From assembly GCF_030915465.1 (NCBI RefSeq), contig NZ_CP133267.1:4515001-4579000 (forward strand): 64,000 nt of DNA. The letters run 5' to 3'. Origin of the DNA: Neobacillus sp. PS3-34. GTDB taxonomy: Bacteria; Bacillota; Bacilli; Bacillales; Cytobacillaceae. The notes beneath the pieces are model-generated. The model was given only the letters and a program-made list of their open reading frames with translations. It was not told where the DNA came from and searched no databases. A program made the translations under genes and the position numbers. Within the stretch, counting starts at the first letter, position 1. Each line of letters starts with the position of its first letter. Of this stretch, positions 36,811 through 45,590 are shown piece by piece.

Positions 36811-37474
36811 GCCAATCTCCTCCCTGGTAGACCATATCCCAAAACATATATTCGAACTTGGATGTGGTAATGAAATGCTCTTCAAGGATTTGTTTTTCCC
36901 AATCAGGTTTTCCTTCAACCAATTGATCTAACAAATCAATAAGCCAGCAGGCCAATGAACCAAATTCTTTTGATGAGTACATTTTTATCCACTCACCATA
37001 CAAAGGATGCTCGGTCGAATTCGGATAGTTCTCGGCCAGCATCTTCCCTATCTCCCAGTAGCTCCACATACAGGGCAGCAGTGTAGATATTAATTCCTCG
37101 AGTGAACCGTTCTGAGCCACATTAAGCATGTAACGTGTATATGCCAGGTTGATCGGTGTGGGCTTGGTTTCTTCGAGCTGCTGATTGGTAATCTCAAACC
37201 TTGCAGCATACTGTCGATGCAAATCCATTTCTCCATGAAGGGTTTCATCCAACAGCTTGGCAAAAACAGCCATCGTTTCTAAATCCTTTGCCTTTACCGA
37301 CCCGAATGCAAAAAGCTTTGCATAGTCTATTAAGAAGACATAGTCCTGTTTCATATAACGGACAAACGATTCAACAGGCAAATCTCCCTGTCCCATCCCG
37401 ATTACAAAAGGATGCTGGTGGGTTTTCTCCCATATCTCGTTTACTTTTTTGTACAGGGTCTGTGAAAATTTCAT
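36803..37474 (-). CDS. tenA: TenA-family thiaminase II / aminopyrimidine aminohydrolase
   Basis: Hydrolyses 4-amino-5-aminomethyl-2-methylpyrimidine to HMP in thiamine salvage. 223 residues, with MKQDYVFLIDYAKLFAFG, ETLHGEMDLHRQYAARF, LPCMWSYWEIGKML and C-terminal FEYMFWDMVYQGGDWPV. The catalytic Cys that sits in the LLPC segment is present. It starts four bases within the ylmB stop (ATGA-type overlap), so it acts directly after the deformylase. A second tenA lies at 58808-59493. Confidence 0.93.
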   Translation of the reverse strand: MKFSQTLYKKVNEIWEKTHQHPFVIGMGQGDLPVESFVRYMKQDYVFLIDYAKLFAFGSVKAKDLETMAVFAKLLDETLHGEMDLHRQYAARFEITNQQLEETKPTPINLAYTRYMLNVAQNGSLEELISTLLPCMWSYWEIGKMLAENYPNSTEHPLYGEWIKMYSSKEFGSLACWLIDLLDQLVEGKPDWEKQILEEHFITTSKFEYMFWDMVYQGGDWPV

Positions 37475-38769
37475 AATTTCCCATCCTTTTTAGTGTTGCA
37501 CCACTCGGCGATAAATACTGCAAGAACTTTTGCAAAATCTAATAATTGCCGGAATTCAACTTTCTCATTTACCGAATGGGCATCTTCTAATTTTCCTGGT
37601 CCAAAAATGACTGTTGGAATATCGGCTCTTCCAAGCCATCCTGCATCTGTCACCGTCGCTGACATCCCGACGACTGGTTTTTGAGCCATCAGTGTTTCAT
37701 ATGAATGGGTTAAACAGCGTGTTCCAGGGTGTTCTGCATCAATCTCTAAGGACGGGAAAATCTCACCACGGTCTATGATCATTGATTTTCCACCCCAAAC
37801 AAATTGAGGTGGATTGTCCCTTAACCAAGGATCAGCAGCTGCAACTGCACCGATATGCTGCTCAATTTCTTTTATTACTTCTTCATAGTCTTCATCAGGA
37901 TAAAAATGTACCGTTACCCAAAGCGCACAACGATCCGCGACAAATGCGGCATGCCTGCCCCCTTCAATAACGGCAGGATTAATGGTATTTGTACCTGGAG
38001 CAAATCCTTCATAGCTCTTCGTAACAGCCCAATGCCGCTCTAAATCCTGAAGACCTGAAATGATTTTCATCATTTTTTCAATCGCACTTGCCCCTTTAAC
38101 TCCACCGCCAGCATGAATCATTTTTCCGCGTATGCCATCATGATAAGTTTCTTTGCTTTGAATGGTAATCCAGCCTGTGATGACGCCGCCCTGTCCTTGA
38201 ATATGTAAGTCACTTGTGTCAACTACAACAGCATAGTCCGCACTATAGCCTCTTTCTGTACAAGCGAGTGTCCCAGCCTCACCTACTTCTTCTCCAATTA
38301 CTGATTGAAATTGAAGATCACCTTGAAGTGTTATGCCAAGTTCCTTTAAAAGCTTAATTGCGAATAAGGATGCAGCAATCCCACCCTTCATATCGGCCAC
38401 ACCACGTCCGTAAATAAAGGAATCTTTGAGATATGCAGTAAAAGGTGAAGAAACCCATTCGTTATCATCACCTACCTCTGCCACATCAACATGTCCGTTG
38501 ACAATCAAACTATTAAATTGTCCGGAGGATTCTCCAGATAAAATACCGACAACATTGGGATCCCCTGGGTATATATCCCACTTATCTGTTTTAAATCCCA
38601 AATCATCGAGGTATTTTTTTATAAATTCCTGTATGTCATTTGTATTTCTGGCAGGAGGGCTTACTGTAGGGAAGGCAACTAATTCTGTCAATAATTCGAC
38701 CAATTCTTGCTGCCTTGATTCAACTTCCTGTGAAAGCCTTTCAAGTAAAATATCCGGTTCGATTCTCAA
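37471..38769 (-). CDS. ylmB: YlmB-like formylaminopyrimidine deformylase (M20 family)
   Basis: Zinc metallohydrolase of the ArgE/DapE family, 432 residues. NGHVDVAEVGD, GRGVADMKGGIAAS and IGEEVGEAGT hold the metal ligands and catalytic Glu; the dimerisation domain follows. The M20 family is broad, but its place before tenA and thiZXY under a TPP riboswitch fits YlmB, which removes the formyl group from imported thiamine pyrimidine. ATG 38769 follows AAGGGAGTGAG. Confidence 0.88.
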   Translation of the reverse strand: MRIEPDILLERLSQEVESRQQELVELLTELVAFPTVSPPARNTNDIQEFIKKYLDDLGFKTDKWDIYPGDPNVVGILSGESSGQFNSLIVNGHVDVAEVGDDNEWVSSPFTAYLKDSFIYGRGVADMKGGIAASLFAIKLLKELGITLQGDLQFQSVIGEEVGEAGTLACTERGYSADYAVVVDTSDLHIQGQGGVITGWITIQSKETYHDGIRGKMIHAGGGVKGASAIEKMMKIISGLQDLERHWAVTKSYEGFAPGTNTINPAVIEGGRHAAFVADRCALWVTVHFYPDEDYEEVIKEIEQHIGAVAAADPWLRDNPPQFVWGGKSMIIDRGEIFPSLEIDAEHPGTRCLTHSYETLMAQKPVVGMSATVTDAGWLGRADIPTVIFGPGKLEDAHSVNEKVEFRQLLDFAKVLAVFIAEWCNTKKDGKL

Positions 38770-38850
38770 ATTCTCACTCCCTTTTAGACTAATATTGCCC
38801 CACTAATAAGAGTTTTATCGCACTGCTCAATTAAAGAAAATAGACAAAAT

Positions 38851-38885
38851 AAAACCCACTCACATCCGGAGAAATGAGTGGGTTG
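38851..38885 (-). terminator. TPP riboswitch expression-platform terminator
   Basis: Minus strand CCCACTCA ... TGAGTGGG followed by TTTTATTTTG, between the aptamer and ylmB. Confidence 0.8.
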
Positions 38886-38928
38886 ACGATAATGCCAATT
38901 AAAATTCAGAAGACATCAAAGGATCGCT

Positions 38929-39014
38929 CCACTTCCCTCCGCTGGTATTGTCCAGATCAGGTTCAAAGGGTCTGGAACAATAGTTCCATCTCAGCCAATT
39001 GGCCCCCCTAGTGT
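38929..39014 (-). ncRNA. TPP riboswitch (thiamine salvage operon)
   Basis: Minus strand contains the thi-box landmarks in order: ACTAGGGGGGCC, GGCTGAGATGG, ACCCTTTGAACCTGATCTGG, AATACCAGCGGAGGGAAGTGG. Binding of thiamine pyrophosphate should promote the downstream terminator and shut the ylmB-tenA-thiZXY operon. Confidence 0.96.
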
Positions 39015-39049
39015 ATTTCAATTACTTTATTCAGTTAAAGTCTAAATTA

Positions 39050-39077
39050 AATATAGCACACAATATTCATAAGTAAA
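39050..39077 (-). promoter_or_regulatory. Probable promoter of the thiamine salvage operon
   Basis: Minus strand TTTACT (39072-39077) and TATATT (39050-39055), 16 bases apart, about 35-40 bases before the TPP aptamer. Confidence 0.5.
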
Positions 39078-39095
39078 GTAAAAAACACTTTACCA

Positions 39096-39137
39096 GGTGA
39101 CAGGCACCATCCATTTATTTGGATGGTGCCTGTCACC
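39096..39137. repeat. Palindromic GTGACAGGCACC repeat, copy 2
   Basis: Perfect 18-bp stem GGTGACAGGCACCATCCA / TGGATGGTGCCTGTCACC with a six-base loop, directly downstream of the DsbA-family gene. Same core as 32551-32596. Confidence 0.75.
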
Positions 39138-39142
39138 GTACT

Positions 39143-39874
39143 TTATTCGTTCTTTTCAGGAATTGCACAATTGCCGTCTGTACAGCTTGCATCTTCAACA
39201 CTATTGGTTGATAGATCCATCAGATTTGGTAAAGCAGATTCTTCTTGCCATACAGTCTGGAGTGCATTAATGAATGTATCTGTTGGTTGTGCTCCTGAGA
39301 TTGCATATTTTTGATTGATAACAAAATACGGTACACCACTGATGCCATATTGCTGTGCAATGGCTTCATCAGTTCTTACCTCGTTGGCAAAGGCGGTTTT
39401 ATCATTAATAACGCTCAATGCTTCCTGCCTGTCGATTCCGGCTTCAACAGCAATATCTGCCAAGGTTTCCTGATTACCAAGATGTTTTGATTCGGTAAAG
39501 TAGCCGTATAGGAGTTTTTCAGTAATCACTTTTTCTTTACCTTTTGTTTTTGCGAATTTCGCCAGGCGATGTGCATCAAATGTATTCGTTGGCTTCATTT
39601 CATCAAATTGGAAGGTTAACCCCACGCTTGAAGCCTGTTCCCCTACATTTCTGTTAGCCTGTTTTGCCTGTTCAATGCTCATTCCATACTTTTTAGCAAG
39701 GACCTCATGAATGCTTTTTCCATCATAAACTCCTGCATTTGGATCCAGCTCAAAGCTTTTAAATTCTACTTCCACCTTATTTTTATTTGGAAATTGTTCA
39801 AGCGCCTGTTCAAGGCGGCGCTTTCCAATATAACAAAACGGACAAACAAAATCGGACCATACTTCAATTTTCAT
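39143..39874 (-). CDS. DsbA-family oxidoreductase, FrnE-like
   Basis: A 243-residue thioredoxin-fold protein. The N-terminal VWSDFVCPFCYIGKRRLEQAL carries the CPFC active site, and ISGVPYFVINQKYAISGAQ the cis-Pro loop of the FrnE/2-hydroxychromene isomerase-like group. There is no signal peptide, so it is cytosolic. A C-terminal tail with two cysteines (EDASCTDGNCAIPEKNE) follows. No ribosome site stands out clearly; start ATG 39874. Function in disulfide or redox stress is inferred from the family. Confidence 0.85.
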   Translation of the reverse strand: MKIEVWSDFVCPFCYIGKRRLEQALEQFPNKNKVEVEFKSFELDPNAGVYDGKSIHEVLAKKYGMSIEQAKQANRNVGEQASSVGLTFQFDEMKPTNTFDAHRLAKFAKTKGKEKVITEKLLYGYFTESKHLGNQETLADIAVEAGIDRQEALSVINDKTAFANEVRTDEAIAQQYGISGVPYFVINQKYAISGAQPTDTFINALQTVWQEESALPNLMDLSTNSVEDASCTDGNCAIPEKNE

Positions 39875-40055
39875 AAAATCACCTCATAAACGTTACGGAT
39901 AGTTATTATAGTAGCATATTGTAAGCTAGAAACAATCTTGTTTTGCTCACGCATTAATATCTACTTCAAATTCGGAAAAACGGAAAAAATGTACTCCCCC
40001 CATTTTTTACTCCTAAATGGTTATACTAGTAAACAAAATGGAAAGGCGTGATAGC

Positions 40056-40297
40056 ATGGACATAATTGAACCAAAGGATTTAAAGGCGGGGACGAGGTTT
40101 TTGTCATATACCATAATCCCCATACTCCTTCCGTTGCAAATATTAAACCGGCGGAAATCGTTTCACATCCAAAGGACCCAGCAAAACTGGCCTTGTTTTT
40201 ACATGAATCCTTTCATCTTATTGAAGAGGATGATGCATTTTTCACCTCTGAACAAGCTGCGGAGAAAGCCTATAACGAACTTTATGGCAAATATTGA
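40056..40297 (+). CDS. splA: SplA-like regulator (one apparent frameshift)
   Basis: About 80 residues after correction: MDIIEPKDLKGGDEVFVIYHNPHTPSVANIKPAEIV ... LALFLHESFHLIEEDDAFFTSEQAAEKAYNELYGKY, shown here in two parts. This matches the TRAP-like SplA family that controls the spore photoproduct lyase gene. The break is near 40085: AAAGGCGGGGAC should read AAAGGGCGGGGAC. AAAGGCGTGA precedes ATG 40056. No splB lies next to it; a serine T-box operon follows instead, so the usual partner is elsewhere or absent. Confidence 0.65.
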
Positions 40298-40392
40298 CTC
40301 TTTCAAAATTCAGCTATTCTACATATTAATAAAGTACTAAAAATAGAATGCAAAGCGTAAATTTTTAACAAGAGATTTAATTCTTTTAACCC

Positions 40393-40421
40393 TTTACAAA
40401 GGTAAAGTGAAGTTGTAGAAT
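40393..40421 (+). promoter_or_regulatory. Promoter of the serine biosynthesis T-box operon
   Basis: TTTACA (40393-40398) and TAGAAT (40416-40421) with a 17-base spacer, about 30 bases before the T-box leader. Confidence 0.6.
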
Positions 40422-40454
40422 ATTCTGTATATTATCATTATCCTAAAAGGTTTT

Positions 40455-40693
40455 GACGAAGACGGCACTAAGAATTAGCTTTCAGAGAGTCGGTGGCTGC
40501 TGCGAACCGATGCTTCTTCTTATAATGCCTAGCACTTCTGAACTGGCCGGCTGAAAAATTAATTAGGCTGGCACGGCAATAAGCCGTTATCTTTATAAGA
40601 GGTTATTTTTTTTAGTAACAAAAGAGGGTGGCACCGCGTATACTCACGCCCCTCATAACAAGACGGTTATGTCTGTTATGAGGGGCGTTTTTA
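40455..40693 (+). ncRNA. T-box leader, probably serine-specific
   Basis: Stem I distal region AGAGAGTCGGTGGCTGCTGCGAACCGATG (40484-40512 in two parts) and the T-box core AGGGTGGCACCGCG (40625-40638) are clear. A terminator ACGCCCCTCATAACA/TGTTATGAGGGGCGT with T-run (40646-40693) follows. An AGC (Ser) triplet followed by A lies at 40531-40533 where a specifier would be expected. The genes controlled are an aminotransferase and serA, which agrees with uncharged tRNA-Ser sensing. Confidence 0.9.
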
Positions 40694-40725
40694 TTTACTT
40701 TTTTTTAGAAAGGATGTTAAAGCCG

Positions 40726-41883
40726 ATGCTAATTGATCAGAAGTTTTTATTCACTCCAGGTCCTACCCCAATTCCCGATCGCATACAACATGCCATGAAT
40801 CATCCGATGATTGCGCACCGTGGAAATGATTTTCCAAAAATACTTGAAGAAGTCTCTTCCCGCCTCTCCCCCATTTTCGGGACAGAAAATCCAGTTTACT
40901 TAATTGCAGCGAGCGGTACCTCCGCATTGGAAACAGCTGTTGTCAATACAGTCGAAGAAAATGATGAGGTTATTGTAATCGTGACTGGTGTATTTGGTGA
41001 CCGCTTTGCCAATATTTGTGAAGCCTTTGGCGCTAATGTTCATCGATTGAATGTCGAGTGGGGCGAAACTTGTTCGCCTGAACAGCTGGAACTCTTCATC
41101 AAATCAATTAACAAAAAAATCAAGGCTGTTTTTGCTACCTACTGTGAGACGTCAACCGGAGTTCTAAATCCCGTTAATCAATTAGGCAAGGTAACAAAGG
41201 ATTTAACGGATGCCCTCTTTATCGTCGATGGGGTCAGCTGCATTGGTGCTGTTCCTATCGATATGAATGGATGGGATATTGACATTCTGGTATCTGGATC
41301 ACAAAAGGCATTGATGCTTCCACCTGGTTTGGCATTTATCGCTATGAGCACGAAGGCAAGGAAAGTAATCAAAAATTGCAAAGCGAAAAGATTTTATCTG
41401 GATTTAAATCGGTATATAGAATCGTATGAAAAAGAAAAGTCCACCCCCTTCACCCCTGCAGTATCACTCATATATGGAGCGCTGGAGGTTTGCCGAATGA
41501 TTGAGGAAGAAGGATTTGTACAAGTGATTCAAAGGCATCAGCTTTTAAAGACGATGGTCCGTGAAGGTTTAAAAGCTTTAGAGCTGCCGCTTCTCACATC
41601 AGATGAAGACGCCTCACCAACTGTCACTGCGGTTGTAACCCATAATGAGAAGACGAGACAGATTAAGAAAACCTTGGAGGAAAAATTCAATATTGTCGTT
41701 GCCGGGGGTCAAAAGAAACTAAAAGGAGAGATTTTCAGGATTGGGCATATGGGCTATTGTACGCCCTTTGATGTTTTAAAAATCTTAAACAGCATTGAAA
41801 TGACACTTCATCAACTAGGTAATCACAATGCTTTAGGAACTGCAACGACAAGAGCTCAGGAGGTGTGGATCAAACATGTATAA
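40726..41883 (+). CDS. Class V aminotransferase, probable phosphoserine/serine aminotransferase
   Basis: PLP enzyme of 385 residues in the alanine-glyoxylate/serine-pyruvate aminotransferase group: LFTPGPTPIPDRI, AASGTSALETAVVN, FIVDGVSCIGAVPIDM and the PLP lysine in SGSQKALMLPPG. It is not the classical SerC form. Its place behind a serine T-box and eight bases overlapping serA suggests it supplies the transamination step of serine synthesis. ATG 40726 lies 11 bases after AAGGA; upstream in-frame starts overlap the terminator. Confidence 0.85.
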   Translation: MLIDQKFLFTPGPTPIPDRIQHAMNHPMIAHRGNDFPKILEEVSSRLSPIFGTENPVYLIAASGTSALETAVVNTVEENDEVIVIVTGVFGDRFANICEAFGANVHRLNVEWGETCSPEQLELFIKSINKKIKAVFATYCETSTGVLNPVNQLGKVTKDLTDALFIVDGVSCIGAVPIDMNGWDIDILVSGSQKALMLPPGLAFIAMSTKARKVIKNCKAKRFYLDLNRYIESYEKEKSTPFTPAVSLIYGALEVCRMIEEEGFVQVIQRHQLLKTMVREGLKALELPLLTSDEDASPTVTAVVTHNEKTRQIKKTLEEKFNIVVAGGQKKLKGEIFRIGHMGYCTPFDVLKILNSIEMTLHQLGNHNALGTATTRAQEVWIKHV

Positions 41884-43495
41884 GGTGCTTGTAACAGATA
41901 CCATCAGTGACAGCGGATTAAAAAGCCTGATTGATCATCCCCATTTTCTGGTTGATCAGCAGCCAGGCTTACAGTCTAAACAGATTTGTGAAGTAATTGG
42001 GAAGTATGATGCGCTGATTGTCCGCAGTCAAACTCAGGTTACCGAAGAGATTATTCAGCATGGTGACAGATTGCGTGTGATTGCCAGGGCAGGTGTGGGT
42101 GTTGATAATATCGATATCAATGCCGCAACCAGAAAGGGAATCATCGTCGTTAATGCACCTGGTGCCAATACAATTGCTGCCACAGAACATACACTGGCCC
42201 TGATGCTTTCGTTAGTCAGAAATATTCCAAGTGCACATCTGCTAACTTCTGAAGGGAAATGGGAACGAAACTCATTTAAAGGAATCGAGCTTTACAAAAA
42301 GACTCTGGGTATCATTGGAATGGGCAAGATTGGAACTGAAGTCGCCAAGCGTGCAAAAAGCTTTGGAATGCATATTTTGGGATACGATCCATATCTGACA
42401 GAAGAAAGAGCCAATAAATTAGGTATAGTGAAAGCTAGCCTTGAGTTAATCGCTGCAGAATCAGATATTATCACTCTTCATACTCCGCTCACTGGAGAAA
42501 CCAAGGGGCTCGTAAATGATGATTATTTGAGCAGGACAAAATCGGGCGTCAGAATCATTAACTGTGCGCGTGGCGGAATCATCGATGAGAAAGCTCTGCA
42601 TAGAGCCTTGCAATCGGGACAGGTTGCCGGAGCTGCACTGGATGTATTTGAAAAAGAACCATATATCGACCCTGAATTGCTTCAGCATCCCCATATCATT
42701 GTGACTCCCCACCTCGCTGCTTCAACGGTTGAAGCACAGGAAAAAGTTGCCGAAGAAGTCAGCGACGAAATCATTGAAATTTTTGAAACACAAACGATTC
42801 GCCATGCGGTCAATATGCCGCAAATATCCGGGGAAGCTCACCGGAAAATACAGCCGTATTTACAGCTTGGCGGGCAGATCGGACAATTAGCAGTGCAATT
42901 ATTAAAGCAAGCTCCTGATAAGATTGACATTAATTATTACGGCGAATTGGCAGACGAAGATACCGACTTGCTGACACGTACAACGATTAAGGGTCTTCTA
43001 TCCTATCATTTTGCTGAGTCTGTTAATCTCATCAATGTCTTCCATCTATTAAAGGAGCAAGGCGTTCCGTATACCGTACAAAAGAATGCAACAAACAAGG
43101 GATTTGCCAACTATATGGAACTGACCCTCTCAAAGGATAATGAAATAGCGTCTGTTGGTGCAACTGTTTTAAATGGTTACGGTGCAAGAATCGTGAAAAT
43201 GAATCACTATCGTGTCGATGTCCGGCCAGAAAGCTTCCTTTTATATATCAAGCATCAGGACATTCCTGGGATGATCGGGAAAGTAGGCTCCATTTTAGGA
43301 GAGTACCAGATTAATATTGGAACCATGCAGGTCGGAAGAACATCTATGGGAGGAGAAGCGGTAATGATCCTTACCCTGGATAAAAAAATAGAGGGTGATG
43401 TCATCCAAGCATTAAAATCAATCAAGGGGCTGGAAGATGCACAATTACTTGAGCTAAATACAAGTGAAGCAAGTATGAAGCTAGTTTCTTTTTAA
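41876..43495 (+). CDS. serA: D-3-phosphoglycerate dehydrogenase
   Basis: First enzyme of serine synthesis, 539 residues. NAD-binding GIIGMGKIGTEVAKRAKSFGM, substrate-site RAGVGVDNID and VVNAPGANTIAATEH, catalytic His in HPHIIVTPHLAAST, then the intervening domain and a C-terminal ACT domain (LYIKHQDIPGMIGKVGSILGEYQINIG in the last 90 residues). Overlaps the aminotransferase gene by eight bases and is co-transcribed from the T-box. Confidence 0.97.
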   Translation: MYKVLVTDTISDSGLKSLIDHPHFLVDQQPGLQSKQICEVIGKYDALIVRSQTQVTEEIIQHGDRLRVIARAGVGVDNIDINAATRKGIIVVNAPGANTIAATEHTLALMLSLVRNIPSAHLLTSEGKWERNSFKGIELYKKTLGIIGMGKIGTEVAKRAKSFGMHILGYDPYLTEERANKLGIVKASLELIAAESDIITLHTPLTGETKGLVNDDYLSRTKSGVRIINCARGGIIDEKALHRALQSGQVAGAALDVFEKEPYIDPELLQHPHIIVTPHLAASTVEAQEKVAEEVSDEIIEIFETQTIRHAVNMPQISGEAHRKIQPYLQLGGQIGQLAVQLLKQAPDKIDINYYGELADEDTDLLTRTTIKGLLSYHFAESVNLINVFHLLKEQGVPYTVQKNATNKGFANYMELTLSKDNEIASVGATVLNGYGARIVKMNHYRVDVRPESFLLYIKHQDIPGMIGKVGSILGEYQINIGTMQVGRTSMGGEAVMILTLDKKIEGDVIQALKSIKGLEDAQLLELNTSEASMKLVSF

Positions 43496-43540
43496 ACAAT
43501 AGGAAAAGGGTCGGCCAATACGTTCGGGACACCCTAATTA

Positions 43541-44689
43541 TTAATCACTTTTTTCCAAAGTCTTTAATAGACCTTTCAATTCCAATACGTTATCCAAAAT
43601 ATAATCAGCACGATGCTTTTCGAAATCTCCCCTTGCATCCTGACCGGACAATCCGGTTAAAACTGCGGCAAACCTCGCCCCCATTTCCCTTGCAGCCAAT
43701 AAATCAGCGAGAGAGTCCCCAATAATTAAAATTTCTTCCGCCTCTTCCATTGGCAATTGGGTGTTAAGACAATCAGCAGAAGAATAATCTTTTCCTAAAA
43801 AAGCCTGGACGTATGTATACGGATGCGGTTTGGAAAACGATTTATCCATCTTTACTTCTTTTTGTGCTTTCAGGACTTCATCAGCCGTAACCACGTCGCC
43901 AAATCAAAATGCCTCAGCCAATCCAGATGCTCAAAGGGCTTAATTGTTTCAAGCTCTGGCCTCTCCGGTTCCGATGCCAATAGAAAAACCATTACTTATA
44001 AGCCACATAAATAGCTGATTAATTTCTTCTCGGTCACATAAGGTTTTCTCGTCTGCCAAAAATCCTCTTTTCCCTAATTGAACTGAAGGCCTTCCAGTAG
44101 AATCAAAAACATTTTCATCACCTACATACCACTCTTGTGATATATGTTCGCATATGGACCATAGGGTTCCTTTTTTCTGAAAGATCGTTGTTTCGAATCC
44201 AAAATTTTCTTTTACTAAATGGTCCAAGAATATAAATAACTCTTGCTTAGCCCCATTTAATTTTTGAAAGTCTTTATGGAACAGATCAAAGTCGAAAGTA
44301 ACATGATGTTTTTTTAATAGCTGCCCAATTTCACGTAACGTATCTCTGGTAATATCCGTTGTTAACCATCTGTTAATCTTATGGGCTTCCGCTTCTCTAA
44401 TTTGGGATAAAAGATGAATGAGCTGGTAACTAAAAGTTAGAAAAATCATATCCCAGTTAGCATTAAGGCCTCTTGATTTTAAAAATTTCAAAACCCGATC
44501 ATTTTCGAATACCTGCATTCTTATGACTGCTATTTCGGTTGGGTCAAAATCAGTTTTAAACTTTTCAGGCATTAAACCCAAATAGTTATCACTCACCAAC
44601 AGCTCCCAAACCGTAAGTGCGGATGCGTCAAAATAATGATCCTCGCTCAAAAGGACTCCGTCAACATCAAACAAAATGGTTTTAATCAT
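43541..44689 (-). CDS. HAD-superfamily hydrolase (two apparent frameshifts)
   Basis: About 383 residues. Motif I TILFDVDGVLLSEDHYFD at the N-terminus, and late motifs KPHPYTYVQAF and ILIIGDSLADLLAAREMG with the metal-binding aspartates. Breaks near 43960 (minus GAGAGGCCAGAG for GAGAGGGGCCAGAG) and near 43900 (TTGGCGACG for TTGGGCGACG, giving FDLGDVVTADEVLKAQ). They restore a continuous frame. A long helical cap lies between motifs I and II. Substrate unknown; convergent with serA. Confidence 0.78.
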
Positions 44690-44880
44690 CTAGCCATCCC
44701 CCTCATTCCCCCACTTTATTATTCATTAGTTTATCATAATAAAGCGGTATTCTATAAACGTCTAGGCATATCAATTTAAATAGTCTCTTTTTATATGGAA
44801 TTAAATTTTAATATAAAAATATTAATATAAGTAGATGGCCTGCCATACTAGTCTCCCTTTTTAAATCTAAGGAGGAAATC

Positions 44881-45354
44881 ATGGATTTCGATAAAATCAT
44901 GAAATGGATGGAATTAGCGAAGATGCAGCAAACATCCGATTTTTGGAATGCCTTTGCTGACCAATCCTCCTTTAATCAATTTATGAAGGAGGATGGTAAT
45001 ATGGGCTCTTCTTCTGAACCTGAAGTTAAGAAAGCGCCACACAACAAGTTCCCTCCTATCGATATTTATATGACGGAAACGGACATCATCATAATGGCTG
45101 ACCTTGCAGGATATTTGAAAGAAAATCTCCAGGTTTCTATTTCAGGAGCGAAGCTATTAATAAAAGGAACAATGGCAGCCTTTATTTCTGGTCAGCCCAT
45201 TCTCCAAGAAAGAATTGGCGGAGAGTTTCAGCGTGTTGTTGATCTTCCCGAGCCAACTGATATTTCCCAGATTCGCGCTAAATTTGAAAACGGGCTTTTA
45301 ATCGTTTCATATAGAAGGATTTTTGGAGTGGAAGAGCATGTAAATATCGAATGA
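44881..45354 (+). CDS. Hsp20/alpha-crystallin family protein, spore-type (GerT-like)
   Basis: A 157-residue protein with an alpha-crystallin-type domain from about residue 55: PPIDIYMTETDIIIMADLAGYLKENLQVSI, LLIKGTM, ERIGGEFQRVVDLPEPTDI and a C-terminal GLLIVSYRR. It lacks a clear IXI tail. AAGGAGGA precedes the ATG. It starts a cluster with GerP-type spore genes; Hsp20-like GerT of Bacillus cereus is linked to spore germination, so a spore role is likely. Confidence 0.75.
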   Translation: MDFDKIMKWMELAKMQQTSDFWNAFADQSSFNQFMKEDGNMGSSSEPEVKKAPHNKFPPIDIYMTETDIIIMADLAGYLKENLQVSISGAKLLIKGTMAAFISGQPILQERIGGEFQRVVDLPEPTDISQIRAKFENGLLIVSYRRIFGVEEHVNIE

Positions 45355-45422
45355 ACGATAAATTTCAAACGATGAATGAGTCAAAACAGGATTGAATCCC
45401 CTCTAAAAAGTGGTGATAAATA

Positions 45423-45590
45423 GTGTCAATTAAAGGACTCTTCGGTCAAAAATACAGTGAAAATAAAACAATTAATATTGAAGAATTCGAACAGCAGATT
45501 AGAAGAATAAACACCCTTGAAGTTCATGTAAATCGTTTGTTAAAACTTGAAACAAAGATAGGTCCTATATCATCTCTCAAGGGCGGATGA
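45423..45590 (+). CDS. Small protein upstream of GerPC-like gene, 55 residues
   Basis: GTG start at 45423 behind GTGGTGA; residues SIKGLFGQKYSENKTINIEEFEQQIRRIN, then a leucine/lysine helix ending SLKGG. The C-terminal half could form a coiled coil. Its stop overlaps the next ATG (ATGA), indicating coupling. Not recognised; probable spore-cluster component by position. Confidence 0.55.
   Translation: MSIKGLFGQKYSENKTINIEEFEQQIRRINTLEVHVNRLLKLETKIGPISSLKGG

Noticed and set aside
36803..36918. Longer N-terminus for the ThiZ ATPase reaching 36918
   Set aside because: It would run through conserved tenA codons and shows no ABC-type sequence.
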